The notes: generated by a model not told the origin, from the letters alone. DNA of 64,000 nt from Paraburkholderia sp. ZP32-5 (GCF_021390495.1 NZ_JAJEJP010000003.1:1488001-1552000), one strand, 5' to 3'; numbered from the stretch's first letter, positions 27,370-37,222 are shown. A program made the numbers and translations.

Positions 27370-28785
27370 ATGTCGGAAGTGGAACAGTTCGATACATTGA
27401 TTCTCGGTAGCGGCCAGGGCGGCAAGCTGCTCGCCTGGCATCTCGCCCGATCCGGGCAGCGCGTCGCCGTAGTCGAACGGCAATGGGTAGGCGGCTCGTG
27501 TCCCGCCGTCGCCTGTCTGCCGAGCAAGAATGAAATCTGGAGCGCGCGCGTTGCGCATCTGACCAGACACGCAGCCGATTTCGGCATGACGACGGGCCCC
27601 GTTGCCGTCGATATGGCGAAAGTCCGCGAGCGCAAGCGCGGGATGGTCGAAAGAGAAGCATCGTTTCATATCGATGCGTATGCATCGAGCGGCGCAGAGC
27701 TGATCATGGGCTCCGGCCGTTTCGTCGCGCCGAAGACGATCGAAGTGCAACTGAACGACGGCGGCTCGCGCATATTGAGCGGCAGCCAGGTCGTGGTGAA
27801 TATCGGCACCCACGCGGCGATTCCGGATGTGCCGGGACTGCGCGCCGCGCAACCGCTCACTCATATCGGCGCGCTCGATCTCGACTACGCGCCGCCGCAT
27901 CTGATCGTGCTCGGTGGCGGCTATATCGGCATCGAAATGGCGCAGGCTTATCGCCGCTTCGGTAGCCGCGTGACGATCGTCGAGCGCAATGCCCGCTTGA
28001 TGGCGCGCGAAGACGCGGACGTCAGCGATGAAATGCTGCGCATTCTCCGCGCCGAGGGAATCGATGTTGCGCTGAATGCCGAAGTGATCAACGTCGAAGG
28101 CCGCTCGGGAACGCAGGTACATATCGCGTTGCGCACCGATTCTGGGGAGCAGACGATCGACGGCAGCGACATACTCGTCGCGTTGGGACGTATTCCGAAC
28201 ACCGCCGGCATCGGCCTGGAAGTCGCCGGCATCGACGTCGATGAACGCGGCTATATCCGCGTCAACGACCGTCTACAGGCTTCGGCGCCAGGCGTGTGGG
28301 CAATCGGCGAAGTAGCGGGCAGCCCGCAATTCACACATGTCTCGGTGGATGACTTCAGGATCGTGCGCGACAACATGGCCGGGGGCAACCGGTCGACCAC
28401 CGACCGCCTGATTCCGTACACGCTTTTCACCGATCCGCCGCTCGCTCGAGTGGGCCTGAGCGAAAGCGATGCACAGCGCGCCGGCATTGCGGTTCGCGTC
28501 GCGACACTGCCGATGAGCAACGTGCTGCGCACCGAAGCAACCGACGAAACACACGGGTTCATGAAAGTGCTCGTCGGCGCGAACGATGATCGGATCGTCG
28601 GCTTCACGATGCTCGGCGCGGAGGCGGGTGAAGTGATGGCTGCGATGCAGACTGCGATGCTTGCGGAGCTTCCGTATCAGAAGCTTCGCGACGCGGTTAT
28701 CTCGCACCTGACTTTTGCGGAGGGATTGGGGCCGTTGCTGGCGAGGGTGGCGGATAGGGTGATGCCGCAGGGGGTTGGGGGCTAA
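27370..28785 (+). CDS. Dihydrolipoamide-dehydrogenase/mercuric-reductase-like flavoprotein
   Basis: Class I pyridine-nucleotide disulfide oxidoreductase of 471 aa. FAD loop LGSGQGGKLLAWHLA is at the N-terminus, the redox disulfide motif is GGSCPAVACLPSK (CxxxxC kept, though the usual N-x-G residues are changed), the NAD loop is VLGGGYIGIEMAQAY, and the dimerisation domain ends ISHLTFAEGLGPLL. The C-terminal His-x-x-x-x-Glu catalytic pair of true Lpd reads as ISHLTFAE, matching the usual H-P-T-x-x-E with a changed Pro. It probably reduces a disulfide partner of the AhpD-like protein; ordinary 2-oxoacid complexes are absent nearby. Confidence 0.88.
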   Translation: MSEVEQFDTLILGSGQGGKLLAWHLARSGQRVAVVERQWVGGSCPAVACLPSKNEIWSARVAHLTRHAADFGMTTGPVAVDMAKVRERKRGMVEREASFHIDAYASSGAELIMGSGRFVAPKTIEVQLNDGGSRILSGSQVVVNIGTHAAIPDVPGLRAAQPLTHIGALDLDYAPPHLIVLGGGYIGIEMAQAYRRFGSRVTIVERNARLMAREDADVSDEMLRILRAEGIDVALNAEVINVEGRSGTQVHIALRTDSGEQTIDGSDILVALGRIPNTAGIGLEVAGIDVDERGYIRVNDRLQASAPGVWAIGEVAGSPQFTHVSVDDFRIVRDNMAGGNRSTTDRLIPYTLFTDPPLARVGLSESDAQRAGIAVRVATLPMSNVLRTEATDETHGFMKVLVGANDDRIVGFTMLGAEAGEVMAAMQTAMLAELPYQKLRDAVISHLTFAEGLGPLLARVADRVMPQGVGG

Positions 28786-28839
28786 TGGTTAGGTGATTAG
28801 CGGTTAGCTGGTGGCGTCGGGTCGCATTTGCCTGTTGCC

Positions 28840-28876
28840 GCGAAGTCCGTCAACGCGTTGGCGGACTTCGCTTTTT
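28840..28876 (+). terminator. Rho-independent terminator
   Basis: A 10-bp stem GCGAAGTCCG / CGGACTTCGC with a 12-base loop and five following T residues, 55 bp after the flavoprotein stop. It ends the AhpD-like/flavoprotein operon. Confidence 0.85.
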
Positions 28877-29049
28877 GCGGGACGCGAAGCGCACGCGGTG
28901 TGGCTCCGCTTGTTGAAGCCGAAGTGATCTCGACGCCCGACGAGTGGGAATACCCGTGGTGCGCCGCCTACGGGTATCTCCACAGCGATAGCAGTGCAAG
29001 TCTACGTACCAACCATCCGCGCATTACGAATCCAGGATCGCACGAACAG

Positions 29050-29295
29050 CTACTTTAGGGTTGAAAGATTCAGTCGTGCAGCCAGGTCCGGATGTGCTTC
29101 TCCAAGGCATCGAAGTGCCAACGCTCCAAGCCTGCGGGCCGACTCATCATCCAATGGAGTCTCCGGCCCTTCCGGAATGTCGATGAACATCGCCCGATCC
29201 AACGTTGATTGAATAGCGCGACGAGACACGTTGCTCATCTTGAGCGTATCGGTGTGGTCATCGTAGATAAAGACGACTGCAAGGTCCTGGACCAT
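29050..29295 (-). CDS. Small hypothetical protein
   Basis: An 81-aa protein not recognised. It is acidic with a plausible start (ATG 29295, AGG upstream), a beta-rich first part (LAVVFIYDD) and an amphipathic second half (DDESARRLGALALRCLG). A longer GTG start at 29310 exists. It stands alone between the flavoprotein operon and the DMT transporter. Confidence 0.5.
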   Translation of the reverse strand: MVQDLAVVFIYDDHTDTLKMSNVSRRAIQSTLDRAMFIDIPEGPETPLDDESARRLGALALRCLGEAHPDLAARLNLSTLK

Positions 29296-29507
29296 CAATA
29301 GCCTCTGCACTGGTTATATGTTTCAAAAGCGCGTTGTTCGCACGCGAAACGATCGCACGCAATCTCTTGTTGTTCGCTGACGCCGCATGCCGTGTGTGTC
29401 AAGGACGTCAAACCCTCTCCCCATCGGGGCGTCAGAATACTCGAAAAGAAGAGCCGACGTGTTGCCCAAACGAATCGCCACCAATATCCACTGCACCGAT
29501 AACCGCC

Positions 29508-30416
29508 TCACTCCCGAGCGACAACCGCTCTGCGCATCACACCGCGACCCGATCCCTGCGCAACCACTACGCCAAGCAGCGCAACACCACCGCCCAGCAC
29601 GTGATACAGATGCAAGGTCTCGCCGAGCGACACGATCGCGATCAGCGCAGTCGCGATCGGCAACACGTTCATAAAGAGCGCGCAGCGATTCGGCCCGAGA
29701 TACTTGACGCCCTGCATCCACAGAAACGGCAACACGACCGACGCAAGCACGCCGGCATACAGAATCAGCGGTAGGCTCGCGCGCGTCGGCAATGCTTCAG
29801 CGGCGGGCAGACGCAGCAGCATCGGCAGCATGAATAGCAACGCGAAAAGTGCCTGAATATAGGTGGATTGCCACGTCGGCAGACCGACGTGCCAGCGTTT
29901 GAGCAGCACGCCATAAAGCGCGTATGCGAGCGCCGCGAAGATCATCAGCAGATCGCCCAGATGCACACCGTGGGCAAGCAGCATCGCGGGATTGCCCTGC
30001 GTAATCAGATAGACCACACCGAGCAACGACAGCACTCCGCCACCGATCATGCCCGAAGTCGGCGTTTCGCCGAGCAACAACGTACTCACGACCATCGTCA
30101 TCAGCGGCACCAGCGCGGTGATGATCGACATGTTGGTCGCGGTCGTGGTCTTCGCCGCTTCGTACGACAGGCTTTGGAACAACGCCATCGCGAGAAAACC
30201 GAGCATCGCGAGCTTCGGCAATTGCGGCACGATCGCCGCGCGGTTGCGCCAGGCCGGCCTCAGCGTGAACACGCTCATCAACGCGACGGCCAGCAGCAAG
30301 CGGTAAAACGTGATCGCCGACGGGTCGATCGTGTGCGCGGACAGCTTAGACACGATCACGTTTCCCGCCCACAGCAGGATTGCCACAAACGGAAACAGGA
30401 AATACGATCTCTTCAT
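29508..30416 (-). CDS. EamA-family (DMT) transporter
   Basis: Drug/metabolite transporter of 302 aa with ten predicted membrane segments in two EamA repeats (first: FVAILLWAGNVIVSKL; second: HLGDLLMIFAALAYALYGV). Such proteins usually export metabolites or amino acids. The frame is open up to 30599 but the ATG at 30416 begins the hydrophobic N-terminus with positively charged MKRSYF. It is divergent from an AraC regulator, a common pairing for exporters (NimT/NimR-like arrangement). Confidence 0.88.
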   Translation of the reverse strand: MKRSYFLFPFVAILLWAGNVIVSKLSAHTIDPSAITFYRLLLAVALMSVFTLRPAWRNRAAIVPQLPKLAMLGFLAMALFQSLSYEAAKTTTATNMSIITALVPLMTMVVSTLLLGETPTSGMIGGGVLSLLGVVYLITQGNPAMLLAHGVHLGDLLMIFAALAYALYGVLLKRWHVGLPTWQSTYIQALFALLFMLPMLLRLPAAEALPTRASLPLILYAGVLASVVLPFLWMQGVKYLGPNRCALFMNVLPIATALIAIVSLGETLHLYHVLGGGVALLGVVVAQGSGRGVMRRAVVARE

Positions 30417-30666
30417 CGGTTGCTCTGCCTTGCTATCGTTGGAACTGCCCGTTCGAAATCCAGCGGAAGAAGGCCCGGGGCAGATCGGAATGGCCTCGAA
30501 ATGAAGTGCAATCGTGCGCCCGCGTCGCGGGTCTGTCTCACGCCAAAAAGTCGTTACCTGCCGAGAAACGGTCAATGAGCGGTCTAATGTTCGATGCAAG
30601 GTCTACCCACGTGCCCAGCAGGATGCTCGCGTTGATGCTTGTCTTCACACTCAACTACTCGTACGA

Positions 30667-31479
30667 ATGAACACGCGAACCCATGCCAATGCACGCAGCG
30701 CCGGCGGCGTTCCAACCGCGCCTGGCGCCCATGTGCCATTCGAAAGCACACCGATGCCGGTCTCCGCGATGGCCGCGTGGTATCCGCACGGCACCGTGAT
30801 CGCCGCGCACCGTCATCGTCGCGCGCAGTTGCTGTATGCGATTGAAGGCGTGATGCAGGTCGAGTCCGCGACCGGCTCGTGGGTCGTGCCGCCGACGCGC
30901 GGCGTATGGCTCGAACCGGAGATCGATCATTCGGTGCAAATGAGCGGCGACGTGAAGATGCGCACGGTGTTCGTCGAACCGGGCGCGGCCACGCATCTGC
31001 CGACGCGCAGTTGCGTGGTCGACGTGCATCCGCTGCTGCGCGAACTGATTCTGGCGGCAATCGACGTGCCGCCCGACTACGCAGCCGGTTCACGCGACGA
31101 TCATCTGATGCAGTTGCTGCTCGCGGAGCTGAACGCGGTGCCGTTGCTGCCGCTGTATCTGCCGTGGCCGGCCGAGCGTCGGCTGCGCGATGTCTGCGAC
31201 CGCCTGCTCGCCGCGCCGGACGACAAACGAACGATCGGCGAATGGGCACGCACGCTCGATGTATCGGAGAAGACTTTTCAGCGCTGGTTTCAGCGCGAAA
31301 CCGGCATCACGTTCGGACGCTGGCGGCAGCAGGCACGCTTGCTGCTCGCGCTAAAGCGCCTCGCACATGGCGAGAAGATCATCGCGGTGGCGATGAATCA
31401 CGGGTACGCGAGTCAGAGTGCGTTCGCCGCGATGTTCAAGCGGCATTTCGGCGTTGTGCCGTCGGCGTTTTATGCCTAG
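30667..31479 (+). CDS. AraC-family regulator (cupin + HTH), likely regulator of the DMT exporter
   Basis: Regulator of 270 aa: N-terminal AraC-type cupin (HGTVIAAHRHRRAQLLYAIE; PPTRGVWLEPEIDHSV) and C-terminal double helix-turn-helix (TIGEWARTLDVSEKTFQRWF; VAMNHGYASQSAFAAMFKRH). This 260-270 aa architecture resembles NimR/YeaM-like regulators that control a divergent transporter. The start is chosen at ATG 30667 because upstream in-frame sequence from 30514 overlaps the transporter's promoter and has no similarity. Confidence 0.88.
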   Translation: MNTRTHANARSAGGVPTAPGAHVPFESTPMPVSAMAAWYPHGTVIAAHRHRRAQLLYAIEGVMQVESATGSWVVPPTRGVWLEPEIDHSVQMSGDVKMRTVFVEPGAATHLPTRSCVVDVHPLLRELILAAIDVPPDYAAGSRDDHLMQLLLAELNAVPLLPLYLPWPAERRLRDVCDRLLAAPDDKRTIGEWARTLDVSEKTFQRWFQRETGITFGRWRQQARLLLALKRLAHGEKIIAVAMNHGYASQSAFAAMFKRHFGVVPSAFYA

Positions 31480-31600
31480 GTACAAGAGTACAAACTGAAC
31501 GGCTCCTACGATCAAGCTCATTGCGCCCAACCTCAAGGAGCCTTATCGCAAGACAGGCGAAGCACAGCAAGAACAACGCGGCCGCTCAGCAAGCACTCGA

Positions 31601-32707
31601 TCAGAATTTCGACGTGATGCCGATCGCCAAAGCCGTCTGATTTGCGCCAGGCAAGCCAACCGGCGCCGTGTTCTGCACACCCAGCGTCCCTTGCGAACTG
31701 TTGCGCGTATAGCCTGCATCGGCATACAACAGCGTTCGCTTCGACAGACTGTAATTCAGTGCGATCTTGAACAGATCACCGTTGCCGTGACTATTGCGTT
31801 CGTTCTGAAGGTGGATGTAGTCGCCAATGAAAGCGAGTGCGGGTGTCGCCTGATAGCGGGTGCCGAGCGTATAAAAGGTCTGATTGTCGCCGGTGGCCGG
31901 ATCCTTGAAATTGACCAGCGCGAGGCTCGCCGTGACCGTACTGGCAAATTCATATTTGACACCGGCGGTGAACGCGCGCGACACGACCTTGTTCGTCAGT
32001 CCACTCGGGTCCTTCGCTGAGAAATACGAGCCGACGATAAGCAGATTGCCGGCCTGATAGTGCGCAAGTGCCGAATACAGACTGCGATTCTGGAAGTCAC
32101 CCGCCGTGCCACCGAACGAATAGAGTGCGCTGGCAACGAAGCCGTGAATGTTGGGCGTTGTGTACCTCGCGGAGTTGTTGGCCCAGTAGAAGCCGGCGCC
32201 GGTCAGACCGCTGCGCGTTGCACTCAGATTCTGGTACGACAGATTGCTCAATGTACCGAAGTTGCCGAAGTTGGCGACATCAAGTAACGACAGGGAATCA
32301 TGAAACGGAATCCAGTTCCTGCCGAGTTGAAGCCAGCCGTAGCCGGCATTCTTCAGTCCAACGGTAGAGCCTCGGTTGAAAAGAATCCCGCTATTGATGA
32401 TCTGCCCGTTAGAGATAAAGAAGCCGTTCTCGAGCTTCATCGTGGCGAACCATCCCTGTCCGAGCGCTTCACTGGCGTCGAAACCGAACCGGCTGGCCTG
32501 CTCGGTACCCGCTCCGAAAGCCGTCACGCTGTGGCCGCCTGCATCGGCATTGGTCTTATACACCAGGCCGCCATCGACGATGCCGTACAACGTGACACTC
32601 GATTGGGCAAAAGCAGGCGAGACAGACAGCGTAAGCACGCATCCCGCGACAAGTCGCGCGCTGATGGGCGAGAGGCAACCGATCAATTTATTTTTGCAAT
32701 TTCTCAT
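31601..32707 (-). CDS. Outer-membrane porin
   Basis: Gram-negative porin of 368 aa with an unusually long signal region: about 35 residues including an 18-residue hydrophilic start (MRNCKNKLIGCL) before the hydrophobic core, cut before QSSVTLYG. It ends in the typical ALAIGITSKF. GFDASEALGQGWFATMKLENG and LQLGRNWIPFHD match the family. The leader has no good ribosome site near the ATG, so the start is less sure. A nested inverted repeat lies immediately upstream. Confidence 0.88.
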   Translation of the reverse strand: MRNCKNKLIGCLSPISARLVAGCVLTLSVSPAFAQSSVTLYGIVDGGLVYKTNADAGGHSVTAFGAGTEQASRFGFDASEALGQGWFATMKLENGFFISNGQIINSGILFNRGSTVGLKNAGYGWLQLGRNWIPFHDSLSLLDVANFGNFGTLSNLSYQNLSATRSGLTGAGFYWANNSARYTTPNIHGFVASALYSFGGTAGDFQNRSLYSALAHYQAGNLLIVGSYFSAKDPSGLTNKVVSRAFTAGVKYEFASTVTASLALVNFKDPATGDNQTFYTLGTRYQATPALAFIGDYIHLQNERNSHGNGDLFKIALNYSLSKRTLLYADAGYTRNSSQGTLGVQNTAPVGLPGANQTALAIGITSKF

Positions 32708-33169
32708 ATTTTTAAAATAGCTTTAGATATTGATATCTGGACGCATGCCAGATATTTATGGCATGACGTCTCAGCGCTTCTTTCCAATCGCAATACGGAT
32801 ATCGGTCGACGAGCTTGACCGGATACGCCAGGCCGCAATAAATCCCGCAGAGATTCAGAGCGCGAGTCGACCTCCCGCTCGATCCAGTCAAGGAGGCGGC
32901 TTTAGTCGTGTCTCGTTTTGGTGCTTTGCAGATTCATTGCGACCATTGACCACATGGAAAAAACATCTCCATGCGAGAACAATTGCATACAGCTCGAATA
33001 CGGCTGCGGCGTTATTCAAACCGCCAGCCTGATTCGCTATCGGCGGTGGTGCCGCCGAAGCCTGCTCCGCGTGTGCCGGTCTCCATCACACCGCAGTGCC
33101 ATCTATTTATTTTTATCGCTACTTCTACTAACCCGATTGCTGCCGCCTGATTAACGATGCGGCGATAAC
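32708..33169. other. 462-bp gap without a confident gene
   Basis: Between the porin and the MFS transporter genes. Apart from the inverted repeats at 32733-32765 it holds only a small hairpin (TCGGCGG / CCGCCGA, 33040-33058) and short frames without domains. A frame at 32730-33032 is open but has no recognisable product. Confidence 0.5.
32733..32765. promoter_or_regulatory. Nested inverted repeats upstream of the porin
   Basis: ATATCTGG-N7-CCAGATAT (32733-32755) overlaps CATGCCA-N8-TGGCATG (32744-32765). The pair starts 26 bp upstream of the porin ATG, where a promoter operator or leader structure is expected. Confidence 0.5.
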
Positions 33170-34420
33170 TCAATGACGGCGAATCAGCGGGATCATCATC
33201 ACCGCGCCGACCATGCTGCCGATAACGATGACCAGAAGACCCGTGTTGAAGCTTCCCGTCGTGCTGACGATCCAGCCAATCAGAGCGGGCGCGAGTGCTC
33301 CCATCAGGTTGCTGAAGCCATTCTTCACGCCGATGCCTGCCGACGTGACCGAGACCGGAATGATGTCCATTGCAAGCGCGTACTGCGCCGGCAATCCCAA
33401 GCCCCAGCATCCGGCGCTCAGCGCGATCACCAGCGCGGCAGTGTGAGGTTCCTGAATCAGCGTGCCGATATAGAGCAAAATTCCGGCACCGGCGAGACCG
33501 ATAAAGCAGAGAATCGCGCGGCGACCCAAACGGTCCGCAAGCAGCCCTGACAGGACTTCACCGATGAACATCAGAATGAACGGCAATGACGAATAGATGC
33601 CCATCTGCGCCAGATCAAAGTGCCGCACACGTGCGAGATACGTCGGTAACCAGCTATTGAGTCCCCACAGGTACATCAGAAGCCCGCAGCCATACGCGGT
33701 GACGAGCCAGAAGCGGTAATCCTTGAGAAACAGCCGGAGATCGACCTTCTCCTTTGCTTCGGTAGCGCCAGCGGCTTGCCGCGATTCTTCGCGATCGGCA
33801 TAACGCGCACGGTCACGCGTCGTGAAGTAGATGAGCGGCGCCATGATAAACAGGCTCACCACGCCGAATATGTAGAACGATGCGCGCCAGCCATGCGCGT
33901 GAACCAGCCACAGCGTGAACGGAAAGCCCACGGCCGATCCGATCGGGCTGCCAACCATCCATATTGCGTTGGCACGACCGCGTTGATCCGGAGGAAACCA
34001 ACGATGCACGATCTTCGCGATCAGCGAAAATTGCGGTCCTTCGGTAATTCCCAGCACGACGCGCCCGAGAATCAGCGCGCCATAGCTCTGCGCAGCGCCC
34101 ATGCCGAGCATTACGACGCCCCAGATCACCGCCGACGCCGTGAGTGCCTTTCCGGGCTTGAATACGTCGCCAATGACACTGAGCACCACGGAGGAGATTC
34201 CGTATGCGATCAGAAATGCCGTCATCAGAAATCCCAGCTTCGTGGGATTGAAACCGACATGCAGGCTGTTATAAAAGTCCGGATTATTAAAAAGAGCCGC
34301 GACACTGATCCGGTCGAAGAATCCGACCAGAACCGAGCCGAACAGCACGAGCGCCACTACCCAGCGCATGCGTACCGAACGCCTGGCCGCTAGATGCAGC
34401 GGCTTGCTGATATCCGACAT
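33170..34420 (-). CDS. MFS transporter, anion:cation symporter (ACS) type
   Basis: Major facilitator of 416 aa with 12 segments. FFDRISVAALF in segment 1 and LGITEGPQFSLIAKIVHRWFPPDQRGRANAIW are hallmarks of the ACS/tartrate-glucarate-phthalate group. The start is taken at ATG 34420 with GAGGAC upstream rather than 34435. It is the last gene of the enamidase-monooxygenase operon, 67 bp after the dehydrogenase, and should import the organic-acid-like substrate. Confidence 0.88.
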   Translation of the reverse strand: MSDISKPLHLAARRSVRMRWVVALVLFGSVLVGFFDRISVAALFNNPDFYNSLHVGFNPTKLGFLMTAFLIAYGISSVVLSVIGDVFKPGKALTASAVIWGVVMLGMGAAQSYGALILGRVVLGITEGPQFSLIAKIVHRWFPPDQRGRANAIWMVGSPIGSAVGFPFTLWLVHAHGWRASFYIFGVVSLFIMAPLIYFTTRDRARYADREESRQAAGATEAKEKVDLRLFLKDYRFWLVTAYGCGLLMYLWGLNSWLPTYLARVRHFDLAQMGIYSSLPFILMFIGEVLSGLLADRLGRRAILCFIGLAGAGILLYIGTLIQEPHTAALVIALSAGCWGLGLPAQYALAMDIIPVSVTSAGIGVKNGFSNLMGALAPALIGWIVSTTGSFNTGLLVIVIGSMVGAVMMIPLIRRH

Positions 34421-34487
34421 TGGAAGTCCTCTCAATCCATAACGCGTCAGCCGTGCTGACGCGACGTTATTCGTTAGACGCGGCCCT

Positions 34488-35972
34488 TTACGTTGCCTGG
34501 AGCGCTACCTGGATGCAGACGTACTTCGTTTCCAGATAGTCATCCATGCCGTATTTCGAGCCTTCGCGGCCGAACCCGCTTTCCTTGATGCCGCCGAACG
34601 GGCCGACTTCATTGGAAATCAGGCCGGTATTGATACCGACCATGCCGGTTTCGAGCGCACTGGCCATGCGGAAGAAACGCGACATGTCGTTCGTGTACAC
34701 GTAGGAAGCAAGGCCGACTTCCGTATCGTTTGCCACGCGCACGGCTTCCTCTTCGGTCGAGAAGCGGAACACCGCGGCGAGCGGGCCGAACGTCTCTTCG
34801 TGCATCACGTTCATGTCGAGCGACACGCCGGTGATCAATGTCGGCTCGAAGAAATTGCCGCCGAGTGTCGAGCGCTGCCCGCCACATACGAGCGTTGCGC
34901 CCTTGCCTACCGCATCCGCCACGTGCTGTTCGACTTTCGCCACTGCCGACGCATCGATCAGCGGGCCCTGCGTGATGCCTTCGGTCGCGCCGTCACCGAC
35001 GCGCAGCGCCTGCACCGCCGCTTTCAGCTTCGCCATGAACGTGTCGTAGATACCGGTCTGCACGAGGAAGCGATTGGTGCAGACGCAGGTCTGCCCCGTG
35101 TTGCGGAATTTCGAAGCGATTGCGCCCGCAACAGCCGCATCGACATCCGCGTCGTCGAATACGATGAACGGTGCATTGCCACCGAGTTCCATCGACAGCT
35201 TCTTGACGGTGGGTGCGCATTGCGCCATCAACAGCTTGCCGATTTCCGTCGAGCCCGTGAACGACAGCTTGCGCACCGTCGGGTTCTCGCACATTTCCGC
35301 GCCGATCTCGCGAGCCGAACCCGTGACGACGCTGAATACGCCAGACGGAATACCCGCTTCTTCAGCGAGCGCGGCCAGTGCAAGCGCGGTCAACGGTGTT
35401 TGCGACGCGGGCTTGAGCACCATCGTGCAGCCGGCCGCCAGCGCCGGGGCCACTTTGCGCGTGATCATCGCCGCCGGGAAATTCCACGGCGTGATCGCGG
35501 CGCACACGCCAACCGGCTGCTTCAGCACCATGATCTTTTGCGAAGCATTCGGACTTTCGAGCATGTCGCCTTCGATGCGCTTGCCCTGTTCGGCAAACCA
35601 TTCGATGAACGATGCCGCGTAAGCGATCTCACCGCGCGACTCCTGTAGCGGCTTGCCCTGCTCCGCTGTCATGATCCGGGCCAGATCTTCCTGGTTCATC
35701 ATCACGAGGTCGAACCAGCGGCGCAGCACCACTGCCCGCTCTTTCGCACTGCGGTTGCGCCACGCGATGCCGGCGATTTCCGCGGCGGCAATCGCCATGC
35801 GCGTCTGTTCGCGGCCGACCGACGGCACAGTGGCGATGGGCACGCCGGTCGCCTTGTTGGTCACCGTGATCACGGCGCCGTCTTCCGCTTCATGCCACGC
35901 GCCGGCAATCCATGCCTGCGTGCGCAGCAGCGTCGGATCCATCAGCGAAGGCCGGACAAAAGAATCCATCAT
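34488..35972 (-). CDS. Succinate-semialdehyde-dehydrogenase-like ALDH
   Basis: NAD(P)-dependent aldehyde dehydrogenase of 494 aa of the GabD type. The general base Glu262 is in MELGGNAPF, the nucleophile Cys296 is in NTGQTCVCTN, and the fold signatures ITPWNFPAAM, FTGSTEIGK and EETFGPLAAVF are present. The family oxidises succinic semialdehyde and related C4-C5 semialdehydes. Placed between the flavin monooxygenase and transporter genes, it is the probable final step. A second, ruined ALDH gene of the same type lies at 43.6-45.1 kb. Confidence 0.92.
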   Translation of the reverse strand: MMDSFVRPSLMDPTLLRTQAWIAGAWHEAEDGAVITVTNKATGVPIATVPSVGREQTRMAIAAAEIAGIAWRNRSAKERAVVLRRWFDLVMMNQEDLARIMTAEQGKPLQESRGEIAYAASFIEWFAEQGKRIEGDMLESPNASQKIMVLKQPVGVCAAITPWNFPAAMITRKVAPALAAGCTMVLKPASQTPLTALALAALAEEAGIPSGVFSVVTGSAREIGAEMCENPTVRKLSFTGSTEIGKLLMAQCAPTVKKLSMELGGNAPFIVFDDADVDAAVAGAIASKFRNTGQTCVCTNRFLVQTGIYDTFMAKLKAAVQALRVGDGATEGITQGPLIDASAVAKVEQHVADAVGKGATLVCGGQRSTLGGNFFEPTLITGVSLDMNVMHEETFGPLAAVFRFSTEEEAVRVANDTEVGLASYVYTNDMSRFFRMASALETGMVGINTGLISNEVGPFGGIKESGFGREGSKYGMDDYLETKYVCIQVALQAT

Positions 35973-35982
35973 GTCGTCCTCT

Positions 35983-37191
35983 TTACTGAATGGCTTGCGA
36001 CTTGCGCACGCTATCGAGCAGCGACGAGCGCATCAGGAAAGCGTGTTGACGCGCCGGATCGTTCTGGATTTCGACGAGGTCATCCAGATTCTTCGCGCGC
36101 ACCGCCGGGTCTTTCTCTTCCAGCCGCTTCTTGTTCGCGATGGTCTGTTGCTGCACGAACTCGATATTCATCGTGCGACGGCGGCGCTCGAAACGATCCA
36201 GCAACGGATCATTCGCGTCAGTTGCCTGCGCAAGCGTGTTGGCGATTTCCAGCGCGTCATGAATGCCGCAGTTCAGGCCCAGGCCACCGATCGGATTGTT
36301 TACGTGACTTGAATCGCCCGCGAGGAAGATACGGCCCTTGCGGAACGATGCGGCAACGCGCTGATGCACGCGATAGATATTCTTGTGCAGCAGTTCGTAT
36401 TCTTCGTCGCACCGGAAGATACCGTTCAGACGCCGTTGCGCTGCCTCGTCGCTCATGATCACTTCTTCGGGCACATCGACCGGCGCGGGAAACACGGCGC
36501 GCCAGCGGCCTTTCATATCGTCGCCCGCAACCTTGAACAGATTGCACCACTCGTCCGCGCCCGCGAAATACGCACGGTACGAGCTGCCCAGCGCCTTTTC
36601 GAAATCGAACGAGGTCGTCAGCACGAGGAACTGCTCCGGCCACGTGTAGCCTTCGAATTCGATATTCAGGCTCTTGCGCACGGTGCTGCGCCCGCCGTCG
36701 GTACCGACGAGGAAATGACCGCTCAGCTTCTCCTGCACACCGTCGCGTTCGACCGTCACCGTCACGCCATTGGCGTCCTGCTCCGCGGCGGCAACCGACG
36801 TACCGCGCAGTACCGTCACGTTCGGATAACTCTTCAGCTTCGCTTCGATGATCCTGACCAGCTTGTGCTGCTCGGTCTGCACGACAAACGGAAACTGCGT
36901 GTCGTTGCGCAGCAAGTCGTGATCGAAGCGTGCGATCTTGCGGCTCTGATCGCGATCCCAGAAATCGAAGTAGCGCGCGGTCAGACCCGCCGCGATGAAT
37001 TCGTCGATCACGCCGATGCTCGCGAGCATTTCGAGCGTGGACGCATGCGTGGTCGCGGCGCGCGGGTTCGTATCGACCTGCGCGTCGGCTTCGACCACCG
37101 TTACGTTGAAATCGCGCTGCGCGAGCGCGAGCGCCGTCACCATGCCGACGGGACCACCGCCGGCAACGATCACATCTTTCTGTACGTTCAT
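35983..37191 (-). CDS. Class A FAD-dependent aromatic monooxygenase
   Basis: Single-component flavoprotein hydroxylase of 402 aa. The ADP-binding loop VAGGGPVGMVTALALAQ, the DG motif (FLVGTDGGRSTVRKSL) and the GD motif (IFLAGDSSHVNNPIGGLGLN) are complete. The length suits 6-hydroxynicotinate- or 4-hydroxybenzoate-hydroxylase-like enzymes and lacks the extra C-terminal domain of phenol hydroxylase. In this operon it probably oxidises, and perhaps opens, a hydroxylated heteroaromatic ring. It is 10 bp upstream of the dehydrogenase gene. Confidence 0.88.
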   Translation of the reverse strand: MNVQKDVIVAGGGPVGMVTALALAQRDFNVTVVEADAQVDTNPRAATTHASTLEMLASIGVIDEFIAAGLTARYFDFWDRDQSRKIARFDHDLLRNDTQFPFVVQTEQHKLVRIIEAKLKSYPNVTVLRGTSVAAAEQDANGVTVTVERDGVQEKLSGHFLVGTDGGRSTVRKSLNIEFEGYTWPEQFLVLTTSFDFEKALGSSYRAYFAGADEWCNLFKVAGDDMKGRWRAVFPAPVDVPEEVIMSDEAAQRRLNGIFRCDEEYELLHKNIYRVHQRVAASFRKGRIFLAGDSSHVNNPIGGLGLNCGIHDALEIANTLAQATDANDPLLDRFERRRRTMNIEFVQQQTIANKKRLEEKDPAVRAKNLDDLVEIQNDPARQHAFLMRSSLLDSVRKSQAIQ

Positions 37192-37222
37192 TAAATAGGC
37201 TCTTTACTTTTTGCTGACGAGC

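Noticed and set aside
28828..29058. 76-aa plus-strand frame after the flavoprotein
   Set aside because: Begins before a strong terminator hairpin and has no recognisable domain.
33040..33058. TCGGCGG/CCGCCGA hairpin as terminator of the MFS gene
   Set aside because: Too far (over 110 bp) from the stop and no T-tract in either direction.
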